Assembly: GCF_000814765.1 (NCBI RefSeq)
Contig: NZ_JWIC01000006.1
Coordinates: 464,560 to 528,559, forward strand
Reading direction: 5' to 3'
DNA from: Pseudoalteromonas luteoviolacea
GTDB lineage: Bacteria > Pseudomonadota > Gammaproteobacteria > Enterobacterales > Alteromonadaceae
DNA: 64,000 bases
Positions 25,292-34,228 of this stretch are shown here, piece by piece; the first letter of the stretch is position 1, and each line of letters opens with the position of its first letter. Made by a program: the position numbers and the translations under genes. The notes beneath the pieces were generated by a model. It had not been told where the DNA came from. It saw only the letters and a list, made by a program, of their open reading frames with translations, and did not search any database.

Positions 25292-25328
25292 AATCTTAAT
25301 TCGGACAAAATATATCTGAATTAAGATT
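25292..25328. promoter_or_regulatory. Perfect 11-bp inverted repeat before the Rrf2 gene
   Basis: AATCTTAATTC (25292-25302) and GAATTAAGATT (25318-25328) are exact inverted copies separated by 15 bases, 20 bp upstream of the Rrf2 start. The position fits an operator for autorepression, or for repression of the divergent cytochrome gene, by the Rrf2 protein. No binding data are implied. Confidence 0.6.
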
Positions 25329-25348
25329 GTAAGTAAATAGGAGCATTA

Positions 25349-25846
25349 ATGAAGATTGGAAAAGGGGTAGAGTGGGTTGCGCATGCTTGCGCTATTTTGG
25401 CGCTATTGCCACCTAAACGTGCATTGTCAAAAGAGTCTCTTGCAGAGTTTTTAGGTGTGCCTGCACCTTATTTAGCTAAACAGTTACAGGCGCTTAGCCG
25501 TGCAGGTATTGTACTGACTCACCGAGGTGCTAAAGGGGGATACCGCTTGGCAAAAAGTGCGGACTTGATCTCACTTTGGGACATCACTGCGTCAGTTGAA
25601 GGGACAGCCCCGAGTTTTCGATGTACAGAAGTAAGGCAAAATGGACCTTGTGGCGCTTCAGAAAAAGAGTGCGTAGGCCCATGCCACATTGCTTCTGCTT
25701 TTGCTCGAGCAGAGGCCCAGTACAGGCATTCCCTAGGAAAAGTGCTGCTAACTGATCTTGTTGCAGCGGGGGCAAACGAAGCCACAAATAGTCGTAAACA
25801 AGGTATTAGTGTGTGGCTTGAGCAACATGCCACAGACGTGGCGTAG
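25349..25846 (+). CDS. Rrf2-family regulator with Cys cluster
   Basis: A 165-residue DNA-binding regulator. The winged helix occupies residues 5-75 (LSKESLAEFLGVPAPYLAKQ, then RGAKGGYRLAK in the wing). Four Cys follow at positions 92, 101, 108 and 112 (FRCTEV, NGPCGAS, ECVGPCH), the region where IscR and NsrR bind an iron-sulfur cluster. A redox- or NO-responsive cluster is therefore plausible. AGGAG precedes the ATG. A Fur-like box and a perfect inverted repeat lie upstream. It is divergent from cytochrome b561, its likely target. Confidence 0.85.
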   Translation: MKIGKGVEWVAHACAILALLPPKRALSKESLAEFLGVPAPYLAKQLQALSRAGIVLTHRGAKGGYRLAKSADLISLWDITASVEGTAPSFRCTEVRQNGPCGASEKECVGPCHIASAFARAEAQYRHSLGKVLLTDLVAAGANEATNSRKQGISVWLEQHATDVA

Positions 25847-25856
25847 AGTATGATAT

Positions 25857-25895
25857 ACATTGTGTAGTCTGTATGTTGATTAGACTACACAATGT
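25857..25895 (+). terminator. Long hairpin after the Rrf2 gene
   Basis: ACATTGTGTAGTCT and AGACTACACAATGT form a perfect 14-bp stem with an 11-base loop, starting 11 bp after the Rrf2 stop and followed by AAAGTTTTATTG. It is convergent with the next gene and may serve both sides. Confidence 0.75.
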
Positions 25896-25931
25896 AAAGT
25901 TTTATTGTGCGTTGATAAAATGAATTGCCAG

Positions 25932-26519
25932 TTATTTATTGAGTGCGATAATCTTTTCTGCATGCTTTTTGGCACCAAATGGAAAAGAAGCTATTGATAT
26001 TAGCGTTTTAAACAACATTAACGCGATCCCTGCGATAAATATATTGATTGGCAAAGCGATTAAAAGTGGCGTTGTTTCATAACCAAACCTCATCATTTTT
26101 GCAATTGACGATGAGTTATCATGGATGAGTTGGTCGAGGTAGTGACCAAGCATAAAACAAACCAAGCTTAAGATGAAAGAAAGTAACGGAATAAAAACTG
26201 CCTTAAGAGGTAAATGTTTGACTTTAATATGCTTAGATATGAGGAAGAACCAAAGTATCGAAGCTAAACTGCCAACAAAGAATATCACGCAGAAACCACC
26301 GCTTATTATCATGGAAAAAAGCCATACTTGTTTAGACATTCCCAATAAACTCTCTGTATTGGGTTTGTAGTTATCAATACCCAAATACACATAAATTGAT
26401 AAATAAATAATGATAAAAACAGCGATAAGCGGTAAATGTTTTACAACTTCTATTCGCTCTTTTCGTTTTATTTTTTCGTATTTCTTGTTTCTTTCAGTCA
26501 GTTTTTCTAATGGGTCCAC
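25932..26519 (-). CDS. Inner-membrane protein of unknown function
   Basis: A 195-residue protein with a charged N-terminus (LTERNKKYEKIKRKERIE) and about four membrane helices (residues 28-46, 66-92, 105-128 and 150-172). I do not recognise a family. The N-terminal basic coil and the Lys-rich loops (SKHIKVKHLPLK) place these regions in the cytoplasm. The start at GTG (26519) has weak support. 26520-27206 contains no gene that I can support. Confidence 0.55.
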   Translation of the reverse strand: MDPLEKLTERNKKYEKIKRKERIEVVKHLPLIAVFIIIYLSIYVYLGIDNYKPNTESLLGMSKQVWLFSMIISGGFCVIFFVGSLASILWFFLISKHIKVKHLPLKAVFIPLLSFILSLVCFMLGHYLDQLIHDNSSSIAKMMRFGYETTPLLIALPINIFIAGIALMLFKTLISIASFPFGAKKHAEKIIALNK

Positions 26520-27206
26520 TTTTTAATTCTCATTCGTTCTTTGGTCAAGTATTGCCCAGCTGTGCTTTTGTCTATTTATCACGTTGAAAGCTTGCAGTGA
26601 AAGTACCAATACTATTTTTTACCTTATTGTTTATCTTGTTATTTGTCATTTTTATTGAGTATACCGTGTAGACAGTGTTTTGTGATCAGGCTTTTATCTT
26701 ACATTGGAGCAAAGCAAAGTGATTAAGCCTACATAGTACTTATTTTTACGTGCACTTTTTAGTTTTTTGGTGACATGTAGCAAGAATCTTAAGTGCTAGT
26801 GTTAAAAAGTTGAGATTTAAGCACCAAAACACATTACTGCTGAAAAGCAGGTTAATCGCTTAGGGCGAAAAAGTAAAAGGCTCTCTTGAATAAAATCCTC
26901 TAGATTAGTCAATAGTCTTACGACATTGAATAACTATTTTATTCCATGAGTGGTTGAAATGTGCAAGAACTACGGTTTTTTTGTGATTGATATATTAATA
27001 AAGAAGAGGGGTTTTTGTTTAGGACTCACTTGACTCAGGTGTATCTGCTTTCTGTTCTAGAGATTATGACTATGGGTGCCGGAAGGTGATCAATGGCGTT
27101 TATTTTTTATGGCATAAGAGCCAAGCAATGATGCTGATATATTGCTGGCCCATAATAAATACTTGTTCAGTGGTTTTTATTTTACATAGAATTTTTTATG
27201 TTTAAA

Positions 27207-27782
27207 TTAACAAGCAACCCACATAATACCTAGTTTATTTTGAACTGCGTGTTTTAACCCATTTCTAAAAGTAACAAAATCAGCACATAACTCGGATAGT
27301 TCAATGTCACAGGGTGTATGTTCAGGGTAGTTTACTGAAAACCACTCACAGTAACTTGATTTTATTTTTGAGTCGGTTAATTGATTCACTATTTTTAATA
27401 AGTCTGGGATCATTTCACTTTTAAATGCGAAGTTTTCATTCATGTTATCCATGTTAATGGCACTGTGGGTATCAGTAGATAACCATGTTTGAAATATGGT
27501 TCCAGCCCCTAATATGAAATCAGTTGTGCCATTGAGTATAAAGTGAAAAGCTGGAACGCTTTTGTGGTTTATATCTGGGTTAAATGTCTCTACAGGCTAA
27601 GTTGGGAAGTCAATGTTTTTGTGAGTCAGGTTTAACGCCTTAAAAATTAACCTTTTCAGCTTTTGGGTGGTTTTTCGGCAAACTAACTCACCATCCATAT
27701 ACTCGAAAATTTCGTCTTCATTTTGTTTTAGATAATCAATGTGATGGTCAGGGAGCGAGAAAATTGTAAAATAAGATGCCAT
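27207..27782 (-). pseudogene. DUF1877 (YfbM-like) protein interrupted by one TAG
   Basis: The frame from the ATG at 27782 to the stop at 27207 stays open for 191 codons except for one TAG at 27597-27599 (codon 62). Reading across it gives MASYFTIFSLPDHHI at the start, HFILNGTTDFILGAG in the middle and an acidic C-terminal half (IPDLLKIVNQLTDSKIKSSY). This matches the layout of the YfbM/DUF1877 family (about 165 residues, HF-L-TG motif). The part before the stop ends NIDFPT. A single point change (CAG or TGG to TAG) or a sequencing error would explain it. From 27783 to 28130 I see nothing. Confidence 0.65.
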
Positions 27783-28130
27783 AAGTTTTTAATTTTATAT
27801 TTTGCTTAAGTCTATTGTATATGAGGGGGTTTATAAATCGTATTAGATTAATGTGATCTTTTACAAATAAGAGTGTTAAAGAGGTTTGACTATTTTTCGT
27901 GCTGATTTTTAAGCGAGTTTAGAAATAAATACACCAATCATTTTTAAAGGTTTCAACTAATTTAAAAGTACAAGTTTATAAAAGACTAGACAAATAACAT
28001 CCAAAAACCAAGAGCGCGTTATAAATCGTACAGACCAACATACTACTAATAGTTTTACATTGGCCTCATATTTGAAAGTTTTACAAAGTCACTTTAAAAG
28101 GTTGTAATATATGGACTTTAAAGAGCCTAA

Positions 28131-29126
28131 TTACAACTCACAATGCGTCGATTTACGCTTTTCCATCATCACTTTGATCGCCTGATTTAAATTTTCTTTT
28201 TTAATATACCGTTTAGGTAATGGTTTTATTTTGTATACAAAGTCACCGACAGACCAATCAATAGCTTCATTTTTAAACTGTGGGCTAATAACGGCAATAT
28301 TAAGCTTAGGATCAAGCTTTTTAAGCGCATCGACCGTACCGAGGTGGTAGTTACTATGGAAAGCACCATTAAAGTGAATGACTTGACCATTTTTAGATTG
28401 CTTTAGCGCGTTAAAGATTGATTCTGCCATGGTGTTATCACGCGCAAGCTGAGCATAAAAGCTATTACTCATTTTGACGGGCCCTGATTTGGCCGTTTTT
28501 GAGCCGTGATGACCCATAGCAGTTTTAAATTTTTCTTGATATGCAGTCGAACTAGACGTGATATCCTGCGCAACCCATTTTTTTTGCGGGGCTTTAAATT
28601 GCTGAATATATTCAGGCCCTTTTCGAGCAACACAGCGCACAATACTCAGGGGCGTATTTGCTGCAATAGCACGTAGTTTGTTTTCACGTGCGAATTCTAC
28701 TAAAGGGCGATAGTCACTTTGATAGTTGTCCCAAGCATCAGCTTGTTTTATCAATGTTTGTTCACCAATTTCATTGTTCAAATATTGATTCAATATAGTT
28801 TGTTTATCGCGTGCAAATTGCTCAAAGCTCAGTATCAAATTCGGGTTTTGTCTGAATATTAGAGGGAGTAAATTTGCTTGTAAACGGTGAGAGGCACTGT
28901 GGGTGTGGTATTCGCCTATAAATATTACGTCAACGCTATTTAATTTTACAGCTAGCTGTTCAGCTGTGATAGGTTGCTCATCACTTGCACTGAACAAGGT
29001 ATAATCATTTAGCATGGTCGTGCGCTTGGGCGACGGCATATCTTGTTGTGTCGTCACACACCCCTGAGCCAATACTATAGAGGTTGATAGCATCACTGTT
29101 GCTTTAAAACGCCTGATTATTTTCAT
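28131..29126 (-). CDS. ChaN-like haem/iron lipoprotein
   Basis: A 331-residue lipoprotein of the ChaN/PhuW family, which binds haem at the outer membrane in iron-acquisition loci. The start at 29126 has GGAA upstream. The lipobox is VLAQGC with acylated Cys near residue 23. Family motifs: VDVIFIGEYHTHSASHRLQ (the haem-region His), LILSFEQFARD, RAIAANTP and VIHFNGAFHSNYHLG. A near-consensus Fur box lies about 50 bp upstream, so iron-repressed expression is likely. No haem transporter gene is adjacent. Confidence 0.85.
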   Translation of the reverse strand: MKIIRRFKATVMLSTSIVLAQGCVTTQQDMPSPKRTTMLNDYTLFSASDEQPITAEQLAVKLNSVDVIFIGEYHTHSASHRLQANLLPLIFRQNPNLILSFEQFARDKQTILNQYLNNEIGEQTLIKQADAWDNYQSDYRPLVEFARENKLRAIAANTPLSIVRCVARKGPEYIQQFKAPQKKWVAQDITSSSTAYQEKFKTAMGHHGSKTAKSGPVKMSNSFYAQLARDNTMAESIFNALKQSKNGQVIHFNGAFHSNYHLGTVDALKKLDPKLNIAVISPQFKNEAIDWSVGDFVYKIKPLPKRYIKKENLNQAIKVMMEKRKSTHCEL

Positions 29127-29174
29127 TAAAATTCCGTGGAACTCACTAGTTTGAATTGAACAATTATTAGTTGT

Positions 29175-29193
29175 AATGATAACTGTTCTCATT
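29175..29193 (-). promoter_or_regulatory. Fur box before the ChaN-like gene
   Basis: AATGATAACTGTTCTCATT matches AATGATAATNATTATCATT at 15 of 18 defined positions and is itself partly palindromic (AATGA/TCATT ends). It lies 49-67 bp upstream of the start at 29126, a normal operator position. The iron-related gene product supports the assignment. Confidence 0.75.
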
Positions 29194-29323
29194 AGTGGTG
29201 TCGAGTTCGGTTTAATGTGTTGTATTGGCACTATTTCTTTATAAAACAGTAGTCCGCGTGAAACTCAAGGCAGGCTTTAAGTTGATAAATTCACTTTTTA
29301 AGTTTTTTGGCCTTTCAAATGGT

Positions 29324-30307
29324 TTAGAAAAACACCATATCATCATTGTCATTACTTAGATCTTTTTCTGAAGTGATGGCTGCTAAATCATCAACTAACT
29401 CATTAACTAGGGCGAGGCTTTTATCATCGTGTCTATCGGCTAAGTGCTCTTTTATTTCCTGAATTATTGAGTCCATGTGTTGTAGTTTTGCAATTTCATT
29501 AAGCCTAATATCGATTGCTTCGACAACATAGTGAAAAATATCTATTAATGATCCTTTATTATAACTGTCAGTTGGCATATTTTTGACAATCAATTCAGCC
29601 TGATGATATTTAAAAAAAGTAGATTGCCCAAAAGACTGAACGTTGGCACTGTTGGCCTCTAAGTCATTGAATAGTTCAAGTTCCATATCACATATGGCTT
29701 CATCATTATTCTTAAAATGATACTCTGTACCATCTGTGAGTGTTAACCTGGCGATGTAATCAAGCTCCCAGCTCTGCATTAGTGAAGATAGGTAACCAGA
29801 AAATTTGTTGATGTCGTTGAGGTTTAAACATTGGCGATAGAAGTGAATAAGTGCATTGTGATCAAGCTGGGTTCTAAACGTTCTGTCTGTTTGTATTTGA
29901 GAATCTTTCTTTGCGCGCTTTAAAGCGCGCAATCGCTTAGCTTGATAATCTAGCAAGCTGTCCAGTTTAATTTTTAAAACTTCTTTGCCAATATCTTTTT
30001 GTATGTAATTTTCTGCTCCAGCTTCAAATGCTCGTAGTCGCCACTCTAAATCTGTTTCGCCACTTAAAAATACGGTTATCGTCTCTTCTTTTTTAGGCGT
30101 GTTAATACGTCGACAAAACTCGATACTATCCCCATCTGGTAAATAAAGATCCAGAAGATAAATATCAAACTGTTGGTTATCTAAAGCTTTATTTGCCGCT
30201 TCTAAATTGTGACACCAAGTAAACTCGGCTCTATCTCCACCTAGTAGCTGGACTAAGTTAGCGTAAATCTGGTTGTCTTCGACTAATAGCACAGAGAATT
30301 TTTTCAT
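29324..30307 (-). CDS. Response regulator with an unrecognised output domain
   Basis: A 327-residue protein starting at the ATG at 30307 (MKKFSVLLVEDN). The receiver domain (1-120) has acidic residues 10-11, phospho-acceptor Asp53 (YLLDLYLPDGDS), SGET near 84 and the conserved Lys near 106 (YIQKDIG). The C-terminal 200 residues contain no HTH, GGDEF, EAL or HD motif. A coiled linker (AKRLRALKRAKKD) leads to a globular part (LDYIARLTLTDGTEYHF) and an acidic tail. No kinase gene is adjacent; the AraC gene is divergent. The output is unknown. Confidence 0.75.
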   Translation of the reverse strand: MKKFSVLLVEDNQIYANLVQLLGGDRAEFTWCHNLEAANKALDNQQFDIYLLDLYLPDGDSIEFCRRINTPKKEETITVFLSGETDLEWRLRAFEAGAENYIQKDIGKEVLKIKLDSLLDYQAKRLRALKRAKKDSQIQTDRTFRTQLDHNALIHFYRQCLNLNDINKFSGYLSSLMQSWELDYIARLTLTDGTEYHFKNNDEAICDMELELFNDLEANSANVQSFGQSTFFKYHQAELIVKNMPTDSYNKGSLIDIFHYVVEAIDIRLNEIAKLQHMDSIIQEIKEHLADRHDDKSLALVNELVDDLAAITSEKDLSNDNDDMVFF

Positions 30308-30519
30308 CGTTTGCAACTTGTGATCAGATTAAATGAAATCTTGTTTAATAAGTATGAGCAGCAATACCGCAAAAGCAATGGTTGTACCTGACATGTCTAA
30401 CAGTAACGTTAAAGAGTAGAGCTGAAATTACATTTTTTTAAATTTGTAATTATTTTTGTAACATTTATTCGATGTGTACGGTCTGCATCTTAGCGCAAAT
30501 GAAAATAAGGAAAATAAGT

Positions 30520-31605
30520 ATGTTTGAGCTAGTAACTGATGTGATTAGAAATTTCTATATTTTGAGTTTAGTTTTAGGGTGTATTGTCTGCCTGTTGCTC
30601 TTTTTATCCAAAACTAAAACGCTCGCTTGTAGCCTCATAAGCATTTGGATTTTGTTGTTTGTGACAGAGCTAACCCAAGTTGCCTTTGTTATGACGGACA
30701 TAATGGCATACACCAGTTTCATATCATTTGATGCTTTCTATGGACTGGTATTTTATTTTTATGTTCGTTTTCATGTAGAGGCGAAAAAAGTCTCTTTTGA
30801 AGATGTATTTCATGCGCTGCCTATTTGTGCAAGTTACTTGTTCAGTATGACTTGGGAATTTTGTTTTGGTGTTGTGTGCGCCTTGTCATATGCGATTTAT
30901 ATCGTTTATTACTTAAATCAGCATCAGCCAACCCTTAAAATTGAGGTAACCAATCAACAATACGACAATTACGCTTGGCTTGTCGTTATGGCTAGGTTCC
31001 AGCTTGTATGCTGGTGCTTAGTTCTTTTACTTTTGTCTGTAAACGATATTTTTTCTGTGCCTGTAAGTAAATTAATTGCGTTGGCTAGCTATGTACCTAT
31101 GAGCTTTTGGTTATTTTATTTGTCCTACTTTAATCAAATTAAACCGCTTTACGTACAAGGTAATGCATCTGAGCTTAGTGATAGTCTTCGTACACATAAG
31201 CATCAATGCAAGTCCTATGAGCACATAATTCGTCAACTTAATAATTCAATGCGTAATGATAAGTTATTTTTAAACCCTCAATTAAGTATTTCAGAACTAG
31301 CTAAACATATTGATTCAACAACCGCTGAAGTATCATGCACACTAAACACGCATTTAAATATGAACTTTTACGACTTTGTGAATCGTTATCGTGTTGATGA
31401 AGCAAAGCTTTTATTGTGTAAAACATCGCATAAAATACTCGCAGTGGCTTTTGACGCTGGCTTCAATAGCAAATCTACGTTTAATAAGTTATTTAAATCT
31501 TATACAGGCTTAACTCCAAGCCAATTTAGAAAAGAAGCGTGTGGCTTATTTCATGATGACTCACAACGCGCTGTTAAATCTCTCACTCATTTATTGGTTG
31601 AATGA
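30520..31605 (+). CDS. AraC-type regulator with an N-terminal membrane domain
   Basis: A 361-residue protein from the ATG at 30520, behind AAGGAAAATAAG. The first 210 residues hold six or seven hydrophobic helices (FYILSLVLGCIVCLLLFLS, then SLISIWILLFVTELTQVAFV, and others). The C-terminal 100 residues are an AraC double helix-turn-helix: LSISELAKHIDSTTAEVSC, then ILAVAFDAGFNSKSTFNKLFK and TGLTPSQFRKEA. Membrane-tethered AraC regulators of this layout are common in Alteromonadales, usually near the genes they control. Here the convergent three-gene beta-roll cluster is the closest candidate, without direct evidence. Confidence 0.85.
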   Translation: MFELVTDVIRNFYILSLVLGCIVCLLLFLSKTKTLACSLISIWILLFVTELTQVAFVMTDIMAYTSFISFDAFYGLVFYFYVRFHVEAKKVSFEDVFHALPICASYLFSMTWEFCFGVVCALSYAIYIVYYLNQHQPTLKIEVTNQQYDNYAWLVVMARFQLVCWCLVLLLLSVNDIFSVPVSKLIALASYVPMSFWLFYLSYFNQIKPLYVQGNASELSDSLRTHKHQCKSYEHIIRQLNNSMRNDKLFLNPQLSISELAKHIDSTTAEVSCTLNTHLNMNFYDFVNRYRVDEAKLLLCKTSHKILAVAFDAGFNSKSTFNKLFKSYTGLTPSQFRKEACGLFHDDSQRAVKSLTHLLVE

Positions 31606-31620
31606 GTGTGCTTATCAAAA

Positions 31621-31643
31621 AAAGCCATCTATTAGATGGCTTT
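31621..31643. terminator. Bidirectional terminator
   Basis: AAAGCCATCT and AGATGGCTTT form a 10-bp stem with a 3-base loop between the convergent AraC gene and the beta-roll operon. A-tract before and T-tract after allow use in both directions. Confidence 0.85.
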
Positions 31644-31672
31644 AACCGAAGAATGATGGGAGATAGTGTTTA

Positions 31673-32524
31673 CTACTGGTTAGAGAAGAAGTTACTGCCT
31701 GCTCGGTAGTCATGTATACCTGTTGTTGAGCGTTTGAAGCCTCCTGCGACGGTAGATGCTTCTCCATTTGCTTCATTAAAGCGCCCGCCAAGTACAACCG
31801 CAGCTGGGCTGCCTGATTTATTGTCACTTCCGCCTACAACCACAGCATAAGGCGCGCTGATAGTTGTCTGGTTAAATTGACCGCCACTGATAGAAGAGGC
31901 GATACCAAAGGCTGAGTTGTGACGACCGCCCACGACACTTGCAAGTTGCGCGTAAACTCGGTTTGTTTCACCACCTGAAATACTTCCCCAAGTTGCATCT
32001 GCGTATATTGTATTGTTAGTGCCACCAAAAATACTGGCATGGTTCGCTTCAATAGTGTGGTTGCTACCTGACATGATGGCAGAGCCATAACCACTGATTT
32101 GATTGCCAGAGCCAGCAATAACCGCGGATTGACCAGTCACTGTATTATTGCGCCCAGTAATTAATGTGCCTGTTGATTGATAGCTATGACCATCACCTAA
32201 AATGACATTGTGCGAGCCTCTACGGTCAAGTTCAGGCGTTTGGCTACCATATTTGAGTGTGTTGTATCCTAAAATTAAGTTTCCGACTCCATTGGCTGCG
32301 CTGACATTATTTTTCTTGTGTGTATAACCTGTACCATTTGCGATATGTAGGTTACAGCCATTGATCACCAGTGTGTTATCAACTTTAGTCATGCATTGTA
32401 AAATCGCGCGTAATGCATGGTCACTGTTTATTGGGTCGTTACCGTGGTCGTGTGAACTTGCAAAGGAGGTAGTGCTGATAAGTGCAAGGCTTACTAGGGT
32501 AAATGATTTCTTTAAATTTAACAT
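31673..32524 (-). CDS. Secreted beta-roll repeat protein, third of three paralogues
   Basis: A 283-residue secreted protein with a signal peptide (to TSFASS). Two conserved Cys follow (ILQCMTKVDNTLVINGCNL), then LILGYNTLK and SHNVILGDGHSY. The remainder is about ten short repeats of the form S-x-[IV]-x-G-G-x-x-N-x-A-x-G-x-x, as in the left-handed beta-roll heads of trimeric adhesins of the YadA type. There is no membrane anchor domain and no passenger stalk. GGAG precedes the ATG. It is the last gene of a three-gene operon (30-bp gap to the previous gene), so all three are probably made together. Function is unknown; a surface or matrix role is inferred. Confidence 0.8.
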   Translation of the reverse strand: MLNLKKSFTLVSLALISTTSFASSHDHGNDPINSDHALRAILQCMTKVDNTLVINGCNLHIANGTGYTHKKNNVSAANGVGNLILGYNTLKYGSQTPELDRRGSHNVILGDGHSYQSTGTLITGRNNTVTGQSAVIAGSGNQISGYGSAIMSGSNHTIEANHASIFGGTNNTIYADATWGSISGGETNRVYAQLASVVGGRHNSAFGIASSISGGQFNQTTISAPYAVVVGGSDNKSGSPAAVVLGGRFNEANGEASTVAGGFKRSTTGIHDYRAGSNFFSNQ

Positions 32525-32554
32525 GTTGTTACTCCAAAAATGGTTTGTTTTAGG

Positions 32555-33352
32555 TTATTTATCAGAGAAAAAGTAGCCAGCTTGATAGTCATCTTTACCG
32601 CCGATGGTCCGACTAAGGCCGCCACCGATACTGGAAGTAAACCCATTTGCACGATTGAATTCACCACCTAATACGGCGCTGAGTTCACCATTGGCTTCAT
32701 TGTTACGACCACCGGTGATGCTTGAAAGCGGACCTTCTGTGAAGTTGTTTTGACCGCCTAAAATCATCGAGCTCTGACCTTTTGCAACGTTGTTTTCACC
32801 GCCATAAATCGAAGCAAAAAAGTTTTTAGCTGTGTTGCCTTTGCCACCTGCAATTAAAGCGAAGTTATGAAACGGCAAGGTGTTATTTTGTTGTCCACCT
32901 AAAATCACAGAGAAAGCCGCTTCAGCTGTATTTGACTCACCGCCCCATATTACGCTGTTAAATCCTGAGACTTGATTATTTACACCAGCCACGGAGGTTG
33001 AATTTGCAAAAGCTGAATTGCTGTCACCAGCGATGATGCTGCCAATTGAAGAGAATTGATGTCCATCTCCAATCACTAAGTTATGCGACCCTGTGGCTGT
33101 GTGTTGAGAAGCAGTTGTTTGTCTGTTGTATCCAACAATGACATTACCCTTACCATTTTTAACCTCGTTACCGTGAGAGCCATTAACAACTTGCACGTCA
33201 CACCCTCTCACAATCAATGTGTTGTCTACACGCTCTAAGCAAGAAAGAATGTCAATTAAAGCAGTTTGTTCTTGTTCAGTGAGTGTTGTTGCTTGTGCGT
33301 TTATAGAGGCGGCTGAAAGTGCAACAACAGCAAATTTAGATAATAGTTTCAT
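32555..33352 (-). CDS. Secreted beta-roll repeat protein, second of three paralogues
   Basis: A 265-residue paralogue of its neighbours on both sides. Signal peptide to about residue 22 (INAQA), the paired Cys region ILSCLERVDNTLIVRGCDV, VIVGYNRQT and SHNLVIGDGHQF, then repeats such as SVILGGQQNNT, SIYGGENNVAKGQ and SAVLGGEFNRANG. The last residues, after SSIGGGLSRTIGGKDDYQAG, form a short cap shared with the other two. AAGGATAAC precedes the ATG. The gene lies 27 bp downstream of the first paralogue, consistent with one transcript. Confidence 0.8.
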   Translation of the reverse strand: MKLLSKFAVVALSAASINAQATTLTEQEQTALIDILSCLERVDNTLIVRGCDVQVVNGSHGNEVKNGKGNVIVGYNRQTTASQHTATGSHNLVIGDGHQFSSIGSIIAGDSNSAFANSTSVAGVNNQVSGFNSVIWGGESNTAEAAFSVILGGQQNNTLPFHNFALIAGGKGNTAKNFFASIYGGENNVAKGQSSMILGGQNNFTEGPLSSITGGRNNEANGELSAVLGGEFNRANGFTSSIGGGLSRTIGGKDDYQAGYFFSDK

Positions 33353-33379
33353 GTTCGTTATCCTTTAATTTTGTCTTAA

Positions 33380-34228
33380 TTAGTTTTGTTGGTTTAAAGC
33401 GTCCGCTCTATATGGGTCTTGTGAGTTGAAAGTACCCGCTCGGAATTCGTGGTCATTGGTTGTTTGTCTGTCTGCACCACCTGCGATGGTGGAACGGAAT
33501 CCTTTTGCGGTGTTATTTTGTCCGCCCAAGATGGTGGCAGCTTCTCGCGCTGCGGTGTTGTTACGACCACCGGCAATAACTGTCTGTTGTACTGTGGCTG
33601 TATTGTTTTGACCGCCTAGAATATTGACTTGTAGTGCTTTAACTACTTTGTTGTTTACGCCACCAGCAATTGTGCTGTATTGACCATCTAAATCATTACT
33701 TTGACCTCCTAAAATGACCATTGCATGGGAGAATTGGTCTGAAATGGTGTTGTTATTGCCCCCTAAAATGCCGCTTAAAAACGCTTTGTTTGTATTGCCT
33801 AGTCCGCCAGCAATGGTACCTCTGTCTGCATTTGCACCCTCTACCAAGCCACTAGAGCCTGTAACGAAACTAGAAGGGGCATGTACGGTATTTTTGGTGC
33901 CTGCAATCAAAGAGCCTGAACGGGTGTAAGTATGTCCGTGGCCAATGATTAAATTATGCGAGCCAGATTTAGAGGCAGGCGGCTCCGTACTGATATCGTT
34001 ATAGCCAATAATTAGGTTACCAGTACCGTTGTTAGACTGTGTATCACTGAGTCCATTAGTAATTTGTAGGTTACAGCCATGGATGTGAATCGTGTCATTA
34101 GATTGAGACATACAACCTAAGATGCTCGATAATTTAGCACGCTGATCAGCGCCCAAATGATGGGCACTTGCTGATATTGATATGCAGGTTAGCCCAGTTA
34201 GTATGGCGAGTTTTTTAAATGTGTTCAT
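33380..34228 (-). CDS. Secreted beta-roll repeat protein, first of three paralogues
   Basis: A 282-residue protein, promoter-proximal member of the trio. Signal peptide to SASA (about residue 22), then ILGCMSQSNDTIHIHGCNL, LIIGYNDIST and SHNLIIGHGHTY, the same N-terminal block as in the other two. The repeats include GGLGNTNKAFLSGILGGNNN, STIAGGVNNKV and ATILGGQNNTAKG. A GGAG site precedes the ATG. The shared cap (ADRQTTNDHEFRAG) is followed by a short tail. The 34229-34545 gap upstream carries no other gene and must hold the operon promoter, though I do not identify it with confidence. Confidence 0.8.
   Translation of the reverse strand: MNTFKKLAILTGLTCISISASAHHLGADQRAKLSSILGCMSQSNDTIHIHGCNLQITNGLSDTQSNNGTGNLIIGYNDISTEPPASKSGSHNLIIGHGHTYTRSGSLIAGTKNTVHAPSSFVTGSSGLVEGANADRGTIAGGLGNTNKAFLSGILGGNNNTISDQFSHAMVILGGQSNDLDGQYSTIAGGVNNKVVKALQVNILGGQNNTATVQQTVIAGGRNNTAAREAATILGGQNNTAKGFRSTIAGGADRQTTNDHEFRAGTFNSQDPYRADALNQQN

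Noticed and set aside
27783..28130. Possible small RNA in the AT-rich gap
   Set aside because: No promoter-terminator pair or stable stem was visible.
31673..34228. Repeats as a CRISPR or DNA satellite
   Set aside because: The DNA repetition is imperfect and follows the protein repeat in frame; no constant repeat or spacer pattern exists.
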